Source: CBDAQA01 sp965247815
GTDB lineage: Bacteria; Planctomycetota; Phycisphaerae; Tepidisphaerales; Tepidisphaeraceae
Assembly: GCA_965247815.1 (NCBI GenBank)
Contig: CBDFHW010000014.1
Location: 1-64,000, forward strand
Direction: 5' to 3'
DNA: 64,000 bases
Of this stretch, positions 43,181 to 52,175 are shown piece after piece. The number at the start of each line of letters is the position of its first letter. The stretch's first letter is position 1. Under the pieces are notes generated by a model that worked only from the letters and a program-made list of their open reading frames with translations, had not been told where the DNA came from and did not search any database. A program made the translations under genes and the position numbers.

Positions 43181-44517
43181 ATGGACTTAAGACATCTCAC
43201 GGATGACGAGCGGTTGATTGCCGAACGAGCGGTTTTGATGGCGCGGGCGGTCAAGCAGGCCGGGGACGATGCTCCCTATGGCAAAGGGCTCGCTTGCCTG
43301 GAGCGGGCGGTGATGGAGCAGGGTATGGACCTGCTCCGCCTGACACTCGAGAAGACGATCGGCGCCCGCGACGAGGCGCAAAAAAAGGGGTAAGTCGCCG
43401 GAGCTGTTCCTGCGGAGCCCGCCAGCGGTATCGCGGGGTGCGGCCGCGCAATCTGCTGACAATCGCGGGGGACATTGTGGTGCCGCGGCGGTACTTTGCC
43501 TGTGACTGCGGGCAGACGCATTTGCCGATGGATGCCTGGGCGGGCATCGGTTCCCGCACGGTCAGCGAGGAGGTCCGGCGATTGATCGTGCTGGCCGGAA
43601 CCAGCTGGTCGTTTCAGAAGGCGGCCGACAAGCTGATGGAACTGTGCCGGTTGAAGGTCAGCAACGACACGGTTCGCGCGGTCTGCGACGAGGAAGGTCA
43701 AAAGGCTGGACGATGGGTCGCTGGCAATAAAGCGTCGGTGGAACCGATCAACCAGGCATCGGGTGAACTGGAATTCAGTTCCGACGGCACCTGCATCAAC
43801 ACCACCGAGGGATGGCGGGAGATGCGTCTGAGCGTGCTGAGCAAGCGTGAAAACGCCTTGCCCGCTGATCCACAACAATGGGACGACCGCGTACTGCCCC
43901 CGCCGACAGCGCGGCTGGCGTGGAGCGCGATTGCCGACAGCCGCAAGGTCGGCAAGAGTTGGAAGAAAATGTTCAAGCATGCGGGTGTCAAGCCTGACAC
44001 GGCGCTGAGCGTCATCGCCGACGGGGCCAAATGGATCTGGGAACAGGCGGGACTGCAACTGCCAGCATCCAATGCACAGTGGGTGCTGGACATTTATCAT
44101 GCCAGCGAACATATCCACGCCGCCGGCAAACAGCTGCTGGGGGAAAAAAACCCCGCGGCCAAAACCTGGTCCGGTCATCAACTGATGCAGTTGATCCAAT
44201 GGGGTGGTCCGAAGTTCATCGAGCAACTTCAAAAACAACTCGACCGGCAGTCAGAGCCATCGGCCGTCAACGCGCTGCGGTCGCTGCTGAACTATCTGGC
44301 CGAAAACCGCGACCGCATGTGGTATGCCCGGCGCCTGCAAAATGGAAGGCCCATCGGCAGCGGTCTGATTGAAGGCGGATGCAAAAACACGATTGGTGCG
44401 AGATTGAAACTCAATGCCGCCCGCTGGCGGGTCAAACGTGCCGAACATATGGGCCACCTCCGCTGCTTGGAGTACAGCGATTTGTGGCATTCGTACTGGA
44501 ACCGAGCAGCCGCGTAG
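43181..44517 (+). CDS. ISKra4-family transposase, expressed by -1 frameshift
   Basis: ORF1 starts at ATG 43181 with AAAGGAG upstream and ends at TAA 43391-43393 (70 residues). The second frame continues to 44517. Fusion at the slippery site gives about 445 residues. The second part has CSCGARQRYRG and YFACDCGQTHLP (zinc-binding-like), EEVRRLIVLAGTSWSFQKAAD, FSSDGTCINT, DGAKWIW with DIYHASEHIH, and C-terminal GSGLIEGGCKNTIGARLK, typical of ISKra4/UPF0236-like DDE transposases. Asp residues in SDGT and VIADGAKW are candidates for the catalytic triad, with the Glu in LIEGG. Confidence 0.88.
43381..43387 (+). promoter_or_regulatory. A AAA AAG slippery heptamer for -1 frameshifting
   Basis: In the ORF1 frame the codons are AAA (43382-43384) and AAG (43385-43387), preceded by A 43381, the classical X XXY YYZ site used by dnaX and many insertion sequences. 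The ORF1 stop follows one codon later. Slipping back one base joins ORF1 to the transposase frame. Confidence 0.85.
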
Positions 44518-44539
44518 ACCACAGAAATAAGTCACACCC

Positions 44540-44563
44540 ATCCGAAGCTCGAAATCCGAAACG
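44540..44563. repeat. Heptad array, right of the insertion sequence
   Basis: Begins with the right target copy ATCCGAAG (44540-44547), then CT and the units CGAAATC and CGAAACG. Together with 43105-43123 it formed one five-unit array before insertion. Confidence 0.85.
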
Positions 44564-44611
44564 CCGACGCATGGGATCTGACGCCCCTGGGACCCAATGC
44601 TTCCTGTTCGG

Positions 44612-45571
44612 TCAGGGCACGAGCACGATTTTCCCGTGCGCGCCCTCGCCCATCACGGCTTCGTGCGCTTTTCCGGCCTCGGCTAGCGGGAACTGTTTGC
44701 CGACGATCGGCGTCAGGGTGCCGTTGCGAAACCCCGCGCCCAGGGCCGAGTGGATCATCGCCAGTTCCGCTTCGTCGGCGTGCATCAGCGACATGCCGCG
44801 GATGTCGGAATCTTTTCCCATCGTCTGCCGGGGGTCAATCTCGACCTTGGCCCGGCTCCCGATGATCACCACCCGGCCGTGCTTGGCGAGCAATCCCAGG
44901 TCCTTGTCCAGATTCACGTTCGCCAGCATCTCCAAGATCAACGCGACCCCTTTGCCGTCGGTCGCCTTGGTGATCTGGTCGAGATACCCCGGGTCTTTAT
45001 GGTTAAACGCCTGCTCCGCGCCTTGCTCGCGGACGCGATCCAGCCCGTCGGCCGTGCCTGCCGTCCCGAACACCCGGCAGCCGTGGTTCACCGCCAGCTG
45101 CACCGCCGCCGTGCCGACCCCGCCAGTCGCGCCGTGGACTAAAACGATCTCATCGGGCTTTGCCTGCCCGCGGACGAACAGCGAGCGGTAAGCCGTCCCA
45201 TACGGCACACCGATCGCCGCGCCCTGTTCGAACGACAGCCGGTCCGGCAGGGAGTGTACGTTCGACTTCTTGCAGACAATCAGCTGCGCGTACGCGCCGT
45301 CCAGCGCACCATAAACATAGACCCGGTTCCCGGCCTTGAACTTCGCTACCCCCGCGCCGACGGCCTCGACGATGCCCGCCGCGTCGGTCCCCGGCGTGAA
45401 CGGAAACTGCTTCGGGCCGTACTTGCCCGCCCGGATATAGGTGTCCACCGGGTTGATCCCGACCGCCTTCACGCGGACAACTACCTGGCCGGCCGATGGT
45501 TTCGGGTCCGGCACCTCTTCCAGTTTCAATAATTCAGGGCCGCCGAACTGATGAACGCGAATCGATTTCAT
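44612..45571 (-). CDS. NADPH:quinone reductase-like MDR oxidoreductase
   Basis: 319 residues from ATG 45571 (MKSIRVHQFGGPELLKLEEV). The GroES-like half has VRVKAVGINPVDTYIRAGKY and PGTDAAGIVEAVG; the Rossmann half has LVHGATGGVGTAAVQLA and HGRVVIIGSR. Zinc-ligand cysteines are absent, placing it with zeta-crystallin-type quinone reductases rather than alcohol dehydrogenases. Likely cytosolic one- or two-electron quinone reduction. It lies next to the insertion sequence but is intact. Confidence 0.92.
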   Translation of the reverse strand: MKSIRVHQFGGPELLKLEEVPDPKPSAGQVVVRVKAVGINPVDTYIRAGKYGPKQFPFTPGTDAAGIVEAVGAGVAKFKAGNRVYVYGALDGAYAQLIVCKKSNVHSLPDRLSFEQGAAIGVPYGTAYRSLFVRGQAKPDEIVLVHGATGGVGTAAVQLAVNHGCRVFGTAGTADGLDRVREQGAEQAFNHKDPGYLDQITKATDGKGVALILEMLANVNLDKDLGLLAKHGRVVIIGSRAKVEIDPRQTMGKDSDIRGMSLMHADEAELAMIHSALGAGFRNGTLTPIVGKQFPLAEAGKAHEAVMGEGAHGKIVLVP

Positions 45572-45672
45572 AAACCTGTTGCTCCCGACACGATTCTGAC
45601 CGTACGCTACGGGCTTTGGCAATTCAGGTTTTTAGCTCAGACGCACGATTTGTCTACGAACGCGTTTTGCTC

Positions 45673-46092
45673 TCATCGCACCGGCCCGAACGCCGCCCAG
45701 CCGAACACGATCGCAAGGAACGCAAACAGAGCCGTCAGAACGCGGTAGCCCAGTTTCAGCCACCACGTGGTTAAATGTGGTTTCACTTCGAAGACGCCCT
45801 GCAGTCCGAGCCTGACCAGCCAGAACACGAAGACGTACAAGCTGAAGCCGCGTGCGAGCGGGGTTCGCTGCGCGATCTCAGCCGCGCAAGTCGTGCCGAT
45901 GGCACCGAAGGCAATAATCGCCATCACGACATATCCGCCATAGGTCCAGTACATCTGCCGGTGAAGCTGGGACAGCGACTTCAGATCCTCTTTCCAGTTC
46001 AAACGAAACGGGACCAACGCCGAGGCAATCAAAATGCTGAAATGCACCAGGCCGGCAAGAAAAATCAATCGGGTCAGTAAGCCAGAAGTCAT
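45673..46092 (-). CDS. Four-helix membrane protein coupled to the MBOAT gene
   Basis: 139 residues. Its ATG (46090-46092) overlaps the TGA of the upstream gene, a coupling arrangement. Hydrophobic helices lie at about 6-26, 48-70, 80-100 and 115-135. LNWKEDLKSLSQLHRQMYWTYGGYVV is the only hydrophilic stretch. No family is recognised, but the tight pairing suggests that it works with the acyltransferase. Confidence 0.75.
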   Translation of the reverse strand: MTSGLLTRLIFLAGLVHFSILIASALVPFRLNWKEDLKSLSQLHRQMYWTYGGYVVMAIIAFGAIGTTCAAEIAQRTPLARGFSLYVFVFWLVRLGLQGVFEVKPHLTTWWLKLGYRVLTALFAFLAIVFGWAAFGPVR

Positions 46093-46967
46093 CGGACCGC
46101 TCCGATCGCGTACAAAAAAGGGACGATAATTCGATTCACAAAAGGGTGATGGAACAACAACGGTGCCGGCAGGAGCAGCACACTGATCGTAAAAAGCCAG
46201 CCAACGATACCAGACCCCAGACCGATCTGCCGGCCGGGTCGGCTCCGCTCGACCGATAGTCCGGCTGCCTGAATCAGAAAGAAGAGCGTGGGTCCGCCGA
46301 AGCCTCCCCCGGCGGGAAACGAAATCACCGCGTCGTGAATCAGCCCGCTGGCCAGAAAGCCGACCCACATCGCTCCACGCGCTCCGTATCTCCGGGTCAA
46401 AGGCTTGAACAGAAATTGATACGTCAGGTCACGAAACGCGGTGTTCCATCGCCGACCCCAGAAGTCCGCGAGTCGGACCGAAACCAGGGGCCAATGCATC
46501 AGCGGCGGGGCGTCGACGCCGCCCGCCCGCCACGCGCAGGAAAGCAAATGGAATGACCCGAAATGCAGGAACAGGACCGTGCCGATCATTCCGACCCAAC
46601 CGAGCCAGTACGGATCTAAGCCGGTCAACCGGGCGGTCAGTCCATAAAGCACCCCGACACCGAGCACCGTCTTGAAGATCGCAAACCCCCATTCGACTGC
46701 TGTCGGTCTATCGATCATCGGTTCGAGATTGAAGAACGTTCGAGCGTCCATTCCCGGCCAGGCAATCAGAAACCCGAGTTGCAGCCAACTCGGCACGTTT
46801 CGCGTCGGGAACCGCAGCCAGGTTACGATCTTCAACCCGAAGAAGACGGCGACGGAAAGTGACCACATGATCCCCCAGCGGGGCAGCCCCACCCCAACGG
46901 CGGTCGCGACCGCAAGAGTCGGCAACACGATCAACGGAACAAATGCTCGTGTGGTCTTTGGGTCCAC
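46089..46967 (-). CDS. MBOAT/wax-synthase-like membrane acyltransferase
   Basis: 292 residues with about eight hydrophobic segments. SVRLADFWGRRWNTAFRDL and ASGLIHDAVISFPAGGGFGGPTLFFLIQA are the hallmarks of the wax-synthase/MBOAT_2 group, with the conserved His in LIHD. It would transfer an acyl group to an alcohol or polysaccharide at the membrane; the acceptor is unknown. Confidence 0.88.
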   Translation of the reverse strand: MDPKTTRAFVPLIVLPTLAVATAVGVGLPRWGIMWSLSVAVFFGLKIVTWLRFPTRNVPSWLQLGFLIAWPGMDARTFFNLEPMIDRPTAVEWGFAIFKTVLGVGVLYGLTARLTGLDPYWLGWVGMIGTVLFLHFGSFHLLSCAWRAGGVDAPPLMHWPLVSVRLADFWGRRWNTAFRDLTYQFLFKPLTRRYGARGAMWVGFLASGLIHDAVISFPAGGGFGGPTLFFLIQAAGLSVERSRPGRQIGLGSGIVGWLFTISVLLLPAPLLFHHPFVNRIIVPFLYAIGAVR

Positions 46968-47361
46968 GCCTTGAGATCCGCTCGCCGCAGAATCATGTCG
47001 TACCCGGGCAATGATGATTCACGCGATCATGATCGACGTGGCTCAAAAAATCAATCTGCGCTCTGACATTTCAGTACTTATAGAAACAAGGATTAATTCG
47101 AGTTTTGCTCAGGCAGTTCGTTTGCCGGACTGCAGCGAACGCAAGTGATGATCCCCCGCTTTCCCGACGCCAATAGGAAGGCCAGCGCGCTGGCCGCTTT
47201 CATCCATACAGATTCACAATTTTGACACGCGGCAAAGGCGAAAATCGCTTAAGTTTTGGCAATAAATTGTTTTATTCTTTTCCGTAGTTAGGCTGTCGTC
47301 ACCACGCTCGAATTACAGAGGCCTGCCGCGATGCGGGCAGAAAAGGATAACGATTGCACAG
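46968..47361. other. Intergenic, A/T-richer, no gene seen
   Basis: About 390 bp upstream of two divergent genes. It includes a 16-bp palindrome GGCCAGCGCGCTGGCC at 47180-47195 and an A/T-rich stretch (about 47250-47285) likely to hold the promoter of the exported protein gene. No RNA gene or open frame with a ribosome site was recognised. Confidence 0.5.
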
Positions 47362-48834
47362 ATGGTTGAACTGCTCGAAGGTCGGACCCTGCTCGCCGCG
47401 ACACCGCAAACCTGGACGGTGGCGGTCAATGGAAAGGCGAACATCTATAGCGCCCTGCTGGCGGTCCCGCCGTCACCCGGTGGCGGGGGCGGCGGGGTGA
47501 AAGCGCCCGCGATCAGCTTCGCGCCGAGCACCAAGGACCGTGTCATCACGATCGACAGCACCGCGGGCACCGTCAGCGGTTGGGCGGCGGCGGGGCACTT
47601 CACCGACGCCGACGGCGGCGCGGTCTGGGGCGGGGTCACCCGCGTGCCGGCCTGGGCCGGAATCTCGGGCATCATCCACACGACAAAAACCATGTTCATG
47701 ACCGGCGTCTTCTGGTCGTCCACCCTGGACAAAGCGAACATGACCGCGCCCGCGATCCACGACTACACCGCCGGCGACTCGATTCACGTCTTCCGCCCCC
47801 AACGCCGACAGCAGGTCTATCTCGGGAACGGGCTCGACACCGCCGGCGCGAAGCAGAGCTTCATCGTCCCGGCCGGGGCGGACCGGCTTTCGTTCGGGTT
47901 CGCCGAAAACCTTCAGTTCCATTTCCTGAACCGCCTGCCCGGGTATTACAACGACAACGGCGGCGGACTCACGATCCACGTCAGCCTGAGCGGCACGTCA
48001 GCCGATCTGGCTCTGAATTCACTCGCATGGAACTCGACCAAAGGCGGGGTCACGGTCGGTTACGCCGTTACCGGATCCACCCTTACCACGGCGACCGACG
48101 TGAACCTGTACTGGGCCAGCGGCTCGACGGTCGACACCGTGCTGGGCACGCCGATCGCCACAAAAACCCTGACCACAGGCACCAAGGCGGGTGCGGGCAC
48201 GTGGGACGTGGCCGGCTCGTCACTGAAAAATGCCCCGGCCGGCGCGACGCAGTTGCTGGCGGTGATCGACTCGCACGACGACGTCGCCGAGTCCAACGAG
48301 ACAAACAACATCAAGAGCATTCTGGACACCCGGGTGATCTTCGGCAGCGGCGCGGTCGCGAGCGTCGTCAGCGCCAAGACACTGACGATCTTGAAGGAAC
48401 TGCTCCGCGCCGCCGGGCAGGCGACCGGAACCATCACCAGCACCGCCCGCACGCCCGCGCAGCAGGCCAAGGTGATGTTCGACAATTGCCGGACGCTGGG
48501 CGTCGCGTCGCAGTACAAGCTGTACGCAGCCGCCGGCGATCAGGTGATTGATGTGTACGTCGCCAAGACCAAGTCGCTGACGCCCGCGCAGGTCCTCGCC
48601 CAGGCGGCCACCATCCAGGCCGCGATGCTCGCCAAGATCAATCAACTCGGCCCGTCGAACGTCTCGTTGCATTGCGCCGACCCGGCGGTCAAGAACGTCA
48701 TCGACGTTTCACCCAGTATGACCGGCAAGGGCGCCGCGCTGTTCAAAGCCGCGGCATTGGCAGATACGCGGGTTTCGAAGTTTCTGTTCCCCCCGACCGA
48801 CCCCGCATTCCACATCGAGGTGCCTCAGGCGTGA
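47362..48834 (+). CDS. Exported CARDB protein with an M15-peptidase-like C-terminus
   Basis: 490 residues. Residues 3-12 (ELLEGRTLLAA) are the planctomycete N-terminal LExRxLL box, so the ATG at 47362 may be slightly internal: AAGGA lies at 47343-47347, giving room for a short upstream start. The middle, about 225-325, is a CARDB adhesion-like domain (LALNSLAWNSTKGGVTVGYAV, VAESNETNN). The C-terminal 140 residues show STARTPAQQAKVMF, LHCADPAVKNVIDVSPS and FHIEV, resembling the zinc ligands of VanY/M15 peptidases but with unusual spacing. Likely cell-surface or secreted. Confidence 0.75.
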   Translation: MVELLEGRTLLAATPQTWTVAVNGKANIYSALLAVPPSPGGGGGGVKAPAISFAPSTKDRVITIDSTAGTVSGWAAAGHFTDADGGAVWGGVTRVPAWAGISGIIHTTKTMFMTGVFWSSTLDKANMTAPAIHDYTAGDSIHVFRPQRRQQVYLGNGLDTAGAKQSFIVPAGADRLSFGFAENLQFHFLNRLPGYYNDNGGGLTIHVSLSGTSADLALNSLAWNSTKGGVTVGYAVTGSTLTTATDVNLYWASGSTVDTVLGTPIATKTLTTGTKAGAGTWDVAGSSLKNAPAGATQLLAVIDSHDDVAESNETNNIKSILDTRVIFGSGAVASVVSAKTLTILKELLRAAGQATGTITSTARTPAQQAKVMFDNCRTLGVASQYKLYAAAGDQVIDVYVAKTKSLTPAQVLAQAATIQAAMLAKINQLGPSNVSLHCADPAVKNVIDVSPSMTGKGAALFKAAALADTRVSKFLFPPTDPAFHIEVPQA

Positions 48835-48878
48835 GGTTCGAATCGGGATCGCCGGAACGTGAACCCCCGGTAGCAAAA

Positions 48879-49124
48879 TTAGAGTCTCAACCCCACCCGG
48901 GCGACACGCATCCGCGGGCGGGGGTGTTCCCTTTCGACCTTCTGCTCGACTAGTACCCGGTCGTTTTCTGCGAACATCGAGTTGATCCGGGCCACCATAC
49001 TCTGTGCCCGGGCCTTGGCGTCATCGGCCCGGCCGGCCGAGTCCCTGGCGAACGCGGCGGCCAGCGTTTGCACCGCCGACGGCACCAGCTGGCAGTCGGT
49101 ACGCATCCTCACTGCCAAGTACAC
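48879..49124 (-). CDS. Hypothetical small protein (doubtful)
   Basis: 81 residues, helix-rich (AVQTLAAAFARDSAGRADDA, KARAQSMVARINSMFAENDR) with a basic C-terminus. No recognisable domain and no clear ribosome site. It is the only coding candidate in the 490-bp gap between two exported-protein genes, both on the other strand. It may be a fragment. Confidence 0.3.
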   Translation of the reverse strand: MYLAVRMRTDCQLVPSAVQTLAAAFARDSAGRADDAKARAQSMVARINSMFAENDRVLVEQKVEREHPRPRMRVARVGLRL

Positions 49125-49326
49125 ACCGACGCAGTTGTCCTGACAGTTGAACCAAAATCTTGAAAGGGGGGTTCGGTAAGATAAACCGAAGATGCCGACT
49201 GCGCGCTTTGTCTCGCAAAATCATCGCGAAATCCTACAACGCAAATCTAAATATTAATTGACAATAGGACAAAATTTAGAAAAATGATGCGATCTCGTAT
49301 TCACACTTCTGGAGAGGCAAAGCACA

Positions 49327-50571
49327 ATGATTTCGAAAAACAAACGCCGGCGTATCACTTCGTTTAACCCTGAACAACTCGAGTCCCGGACGCTGATGAG
49401 CGTGACCTACGGCACGAATCTGGTCCAAAACCCCGGGGCCGAGACGTTCTCCGGGACCGCCGACGGGTCCACCGTCATCACCCCTGCCAAATGGACCGCC
49501 AACGGCGACCCCACTGTCGCCCCGTACTCAACCTTTACCACGATCACCAAACCGTCCGGCGGCGGGAACGTGTACTTCACCGGCGGGCCCGACTCGGCCG
49601 AGACCGACCTGTTCCAGACCATTGACCTGAGCTCCGTCGGCACCGCGATCGATGCCGGGACGGTCAAATTCAATCTCTCGGCATTCCTCGGCGGGTTCGG
49701 CGACCAGGACGACAGCGTGACGGTCTTCGCCAATTTTCAAAGCGCGTCGCACGGCTTCGTCAACTCCGCGTCGATCGGCCCGGTCCTCGCCGTCGACCGA
49801 AACAACGTCACCGCAATGCTCTCCCGCTCGTCGACCGGGCCGGTCCCAAAAACCACCCGGTTCGCGCAGATTCAGCTGCACTTCTCTCGTGCCAGCGGCA
49901 GCTACAACGACGGCTACGCCGACAACGCGTCACTCATCTTGACCAACACCGCGACCACGACCGGCAGCATCGCCGGCACCGTCTTCAACGATGCCGACGG
50001 CAACGGCTCGCAGAACTCCGGCGAGACCGGTCTGGCCGGGGTCAAAGTGTTCCTCGACAAGAACAACAACGGAACCCTTGACTCGGGTGAAACCAGCCTG
50101 ACCACCCCGACCGGTGGGGCTTACAAGTTCTCCAACCTGTCGGCCGGCACCTACGCCGTTCGCGAGATCGTCCCGTCCACTTACCGCGCGACGACCACGA
50201 ACCCCGTCTCGACCACGCTCGCCGCCGGCGCGAACGTCACGGGCAAGAACTTCGGTGACTCCCAGACCGCGCTCGTGACCGGCACCGTCTTCATCGATGC
50301 CAACAACAACAAGAAAAAGGACACCGGTGAAACCGGCCTGGCCGGCGTCGTCGTCTACCTCGACTTCAACAACAACGGGCAGCTCGATTCGTTCGAACTG
50401 AAAACTACCACCAATTCCGCCGGTCAATTTTCATTCACGCTTCCCTTCGGCACCTATACGGTTCGCCAGGTCATTCCCACCGGGTACACCCAGACGGTGG
50501 CGCCGGTCACACTGACAGTCGCAAAAGGCGCGGTTTCCGCTCTCAACCTTTTCGGGGACAAACACGTCTGA
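49327..50571 (+). CDS. Exported protein with two SdrD-type B repeats
   Basis: 414 residues, GGAGAGG upstream. The basic N-terminus MISKNKRRRITSFNPEQLES leads into LESRTLMS, the planctomycete sorting box. Residues about 28-205 form a beta-sandwich domain (NLVQNPGAETFSG, QTIDLSSVG). Two tandem SdrD_B-like repeats follow: GSIAGTVFNDADGNGSQNSG with GLAGVKVFLDKNNNG, and TGTVFIDANNNKKKDTGETG with VVVYLDFNNNG; such Asp/Asn-rich loops bind calcium. No catalytic motif. A surface or matrix protein is likely. TTGACA at 49258 may be its -35. Confidence 0.85.
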   Translation: MISKNKRRRITSFNPEQLESRTLMSVTYGTNLVQNPGAETFSGTADGSTVITPAKWTANGDPTVAPYSTFTTITKPSGGGNVYFTGGPDSAETDLFQTIDLSSVGTAIDAGTVKFNLSAFLGGFGDQDDSVTVFANFQSASHGFVNSASIGPVLAVDRNNVTAMLSRSSTGPVPKTTRFAQIQLHFSRASGSYNDGYADNASLILTNTATTTGSIAGTVFNDADGNGSQNSGETGLAGVKVFLDKNNNGTLDSGETSLTTPTGGAYKFSNLSAGTYAVREIVPSTYRATTTNPVSTTLAAGANVTGKNFGDSQTALVTGTVFIDANNNKKKDTGETGLAGVVVYLDFNNNGQLDSFELKTTTNSAGQFSFTLPFGTYTVRQVIPTGYTQTVAPVTLTVAKGAVSALNLFGDKHV

Positions 50572-50810
50572 GCCCGCGGTAATCCCGCGCCGACGATAAA
50601 GGCTCGGGAACTAGAACCGTGCAAGACGACGGCACCCGCGGCAGAACCAATTGGCTCTGCCGCAGGCGAGTTTACTCCTGCGTGACCCATCCTCCCACGA
50701 CGTCCGTCGACGCCTGTCCGGATTACTGACAACTTTTCAAGCCGAACGGTCAGCTATTTAGAACAGAGATAGCGATGCCATTCTCTATCTACTCGCCGCG
50801 CGGCGTGAAT

Positions 50811-51494
50811 CTAAAAGTCGACGAAAAATTGATAGTCTCTCGCATCCTCTATTTCAGGCAACCGCACGACCACCCAATGGTGCAGTTCGTCCCGGCTGCA
50901 CTCCTCTTCCACCCGCCAGTTCAGATTCGTCACGAAAAAGGAAACGGCACGTCGGATTCCGGGAAGCTGGTAGTCATCAAGAAAAATGACGCCGCCCTTG
51001 CGAACCAGCCGGCCGAGGTAAAATAGGTCGACGAACACGCTGTCGAACCGATGGTTTCCGTCGACGAATGCGAAATCAAAGCTACGCTGTTCTTCGAGAA
51101 ACCCGGGCAGCGCGATCTGCGACATCTCCGGGTGAAACTCCACCATTGATCTGACGCCCGCTTCTTCAAGCACCTGCAGGCCGCAGCCAGCAAAGTGAGC
51201 TTGGAACGGGTCGAGAACCACGTGTCGCACTTCTGGAACACCGGATTCCACCAGCGCCCGGCAGATATGCAGCGCCGAGAAGCCGTACGCAAGCCCAATC
51301 TCGATGGTTCGCGTCGCGTTTTCCCGCAGCACCCAACGCGTGAGCGCCTCGCCCTCGCCGGCTGTGACCGACACACTGCGTACGTCACGTGTCGACCCGT
51401 CCGAGCGAGCAATGATCGACCCCTGGGCCGTCAGCCGATCGATAACAAAGCGAATCAGAGTCCCCGGAGCAGCGATTTTACCGACAGTGTGCAT
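50811..51494 (-). CDS. Class I SAM-dependent methyltransferase (Methyltransf_24-like)
   Basis: 227 residues. RTIEIGLAYGFSALHICRAL is motif I, VVLDPFQ motif II, and FDFAFVDGNHRFDSVFVDLFYLGRLVRKGGVIFLDDYQLPGI covers motifs III-IV, where the VDGNH/DD pair suggests metal-assisted O-methylation as in catechol or glycan methyltransferases. The acceptor is unknown. It stands alone between opposite-strand genes. Confidence 0.88.
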   Translation of the reverse strand: MHTVGKIAAPGTLIRFVIDRLTAQGSIIARSDGSTRDVRSVSVTAGEGEALTRWVLRENATRTIEIGLAYGFSALHICRALVESGVPEVRHVVLDPFQAHFAGCGLQVLEEAGVRSMVEFHPEMSQIALPGFLEEQRSFDFAFVDGNHRFDSVFVDLFYLGRLVRKGGVIFLDDYQLPGIRRAVSFFVTNLNWRVEEECSRDELHHWVVVRLPEIEDARDYQFFVDF

Positions 51495-51603
51495 CCGTCA
51501 CCTTTAGGTTAATTGTAGCGAGCTTCACGCGGTATGAGAGAACAAAGCAAGTTGGCCAAGTCAAAAGGGTCAGCCCCACAAAGGGGTCGAGCCCCACAAA
51601 GGC

Positions 51604-51631
51604 GTCGGGTTTCTTTGAAAACATCCCCGAC
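51604..51631. repeat. Stem-loop repeat, copy 1 (GTCGGGTTTCTTTGAA type)
   Basis: GTCGGG and CCCGAC enclose TTTCTTTGAAAACATC. The same sequence with two changes occurs at 53351-53384. Just upstream (51565-51602) are two near-copies of the motif AGCCCCACAAAGG in tandem. Confidence 0.7.
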
Positions 51632-51736
51632 CCCGTTGGCCCGCCCGTCTGACCGCGGCCGGAGCCATTTGCCGCAGTGGACTGACGAGCAAACTGCGGT
51701 GGACGAACGTACGCCGGTAATGATATTATCACATCC

Positions 51737-51949
51737 ATGAAGTCGTCCTTCACCTCCGTCATCGAGCGCGATGTAGATACCGGTCTTTTGGTGGGCTATG
51801 TCCCCGGGTTTCCAGGTGCTCACTCGCAAGGCGCGACATTGGACGAGCTACAGCATAATCTGCGTGAAGTGATCGAGATGCTACTCGAAGACGGACCGGT
51901 GGAATTCGAAGGAGAATTCGTCGGCACTCAACTCGTCACAGTCGGTTGA
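51737..51949 (+). CDS. hicB: HicB-family antitoxin
   Basis: 70 residues. SVIERDVDTGLLVGYVPGFPGAHSQGATLDELQHNLREVIEMLLED is the partial RNase H-like fold of HicB. No C-terminal DNA-binding domain is present, so it is a short form. It is placed before the toxin gene, one base from the HicA ATG, the reverse of the classical hicAB order but common for this subtype. Confidence 0.88.
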   Translation: MKSSFTSVIERDVDTGLLVGYVPGFPGAHSQGATLDELQHNLREVIEMLLEDGPVEFEGEFVGTQLVTVG

Positions 51950-51950
51950 G

Positions 51951-52175
51951 ATGCCTCGCCTACCGGTCCTTAAACCTCGTCAGGTGGTCTCCCTTCTCGT
52001 CGAGCGAGGATTCGTTTGCATTCGCCAGCGGGGGTCCCACATGCAGTTTCGGCACGCCGATGGCCGCGCGACGACGGTGCCTGATCATGGCGGCCGGGAT
52101 ATCTCCCCGTCCCTTTTACGCAAGATCGCCCGCGATATTGGCGTGGCTCCTGAAGAATTCGTCGTCAGTCGATGA
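51951..52175 (+). CDS. hicA: HicA-family mRNA interferase toxin
   Basis: 74 residues. The double-stranded-RNA-binding-like fold is evident: LKPRQVVSLLVERGFVCIRQRGSHMQFRH with the catalytic His of GSH, and VPDHGGRDISPSLLRKIARDIG. HicA cleaves mRNA when released from HicB. Intact and full length, so the module is probably active. Confidence 0.92.
   Translation: MPRLPVLKPRQVVSLLVERGFVCIRQRGSHMQFRHADGRATTVPDHGGRDISPSLLRKIARDIGVAPEEFVVSR

Larger units (their letters stand above)
43124..44539 (+). mobile_element. ISKra4-type insertion sequence, 1416 bp, complete
   Basis: Ends are imperfect inverted repeats: GGGTGAGGC at 43124 and GGGTGTGAC read inward from 44539, with further agreement at TTGTGG/CTGTGG about 17-21 bases in. 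It is flanked by direct 8-bp duplications ATCCGAAG (43116-43123 and 44540-44547). The single transposase gene needs a -1 frameshift. Joining the flanks with one duplication copy removed restores an unbroken CGAAATC heptad array, so the insertion point is exact. Family assignment is from the transposase sequence. Confidence 0.92.

Noticed and set aside
51478..51762. 94-residue minus-strand frame overlapping hicB
   Set aside because: It is open through the stem-loop repeat; hicB on the plus strand has clear homology and position.
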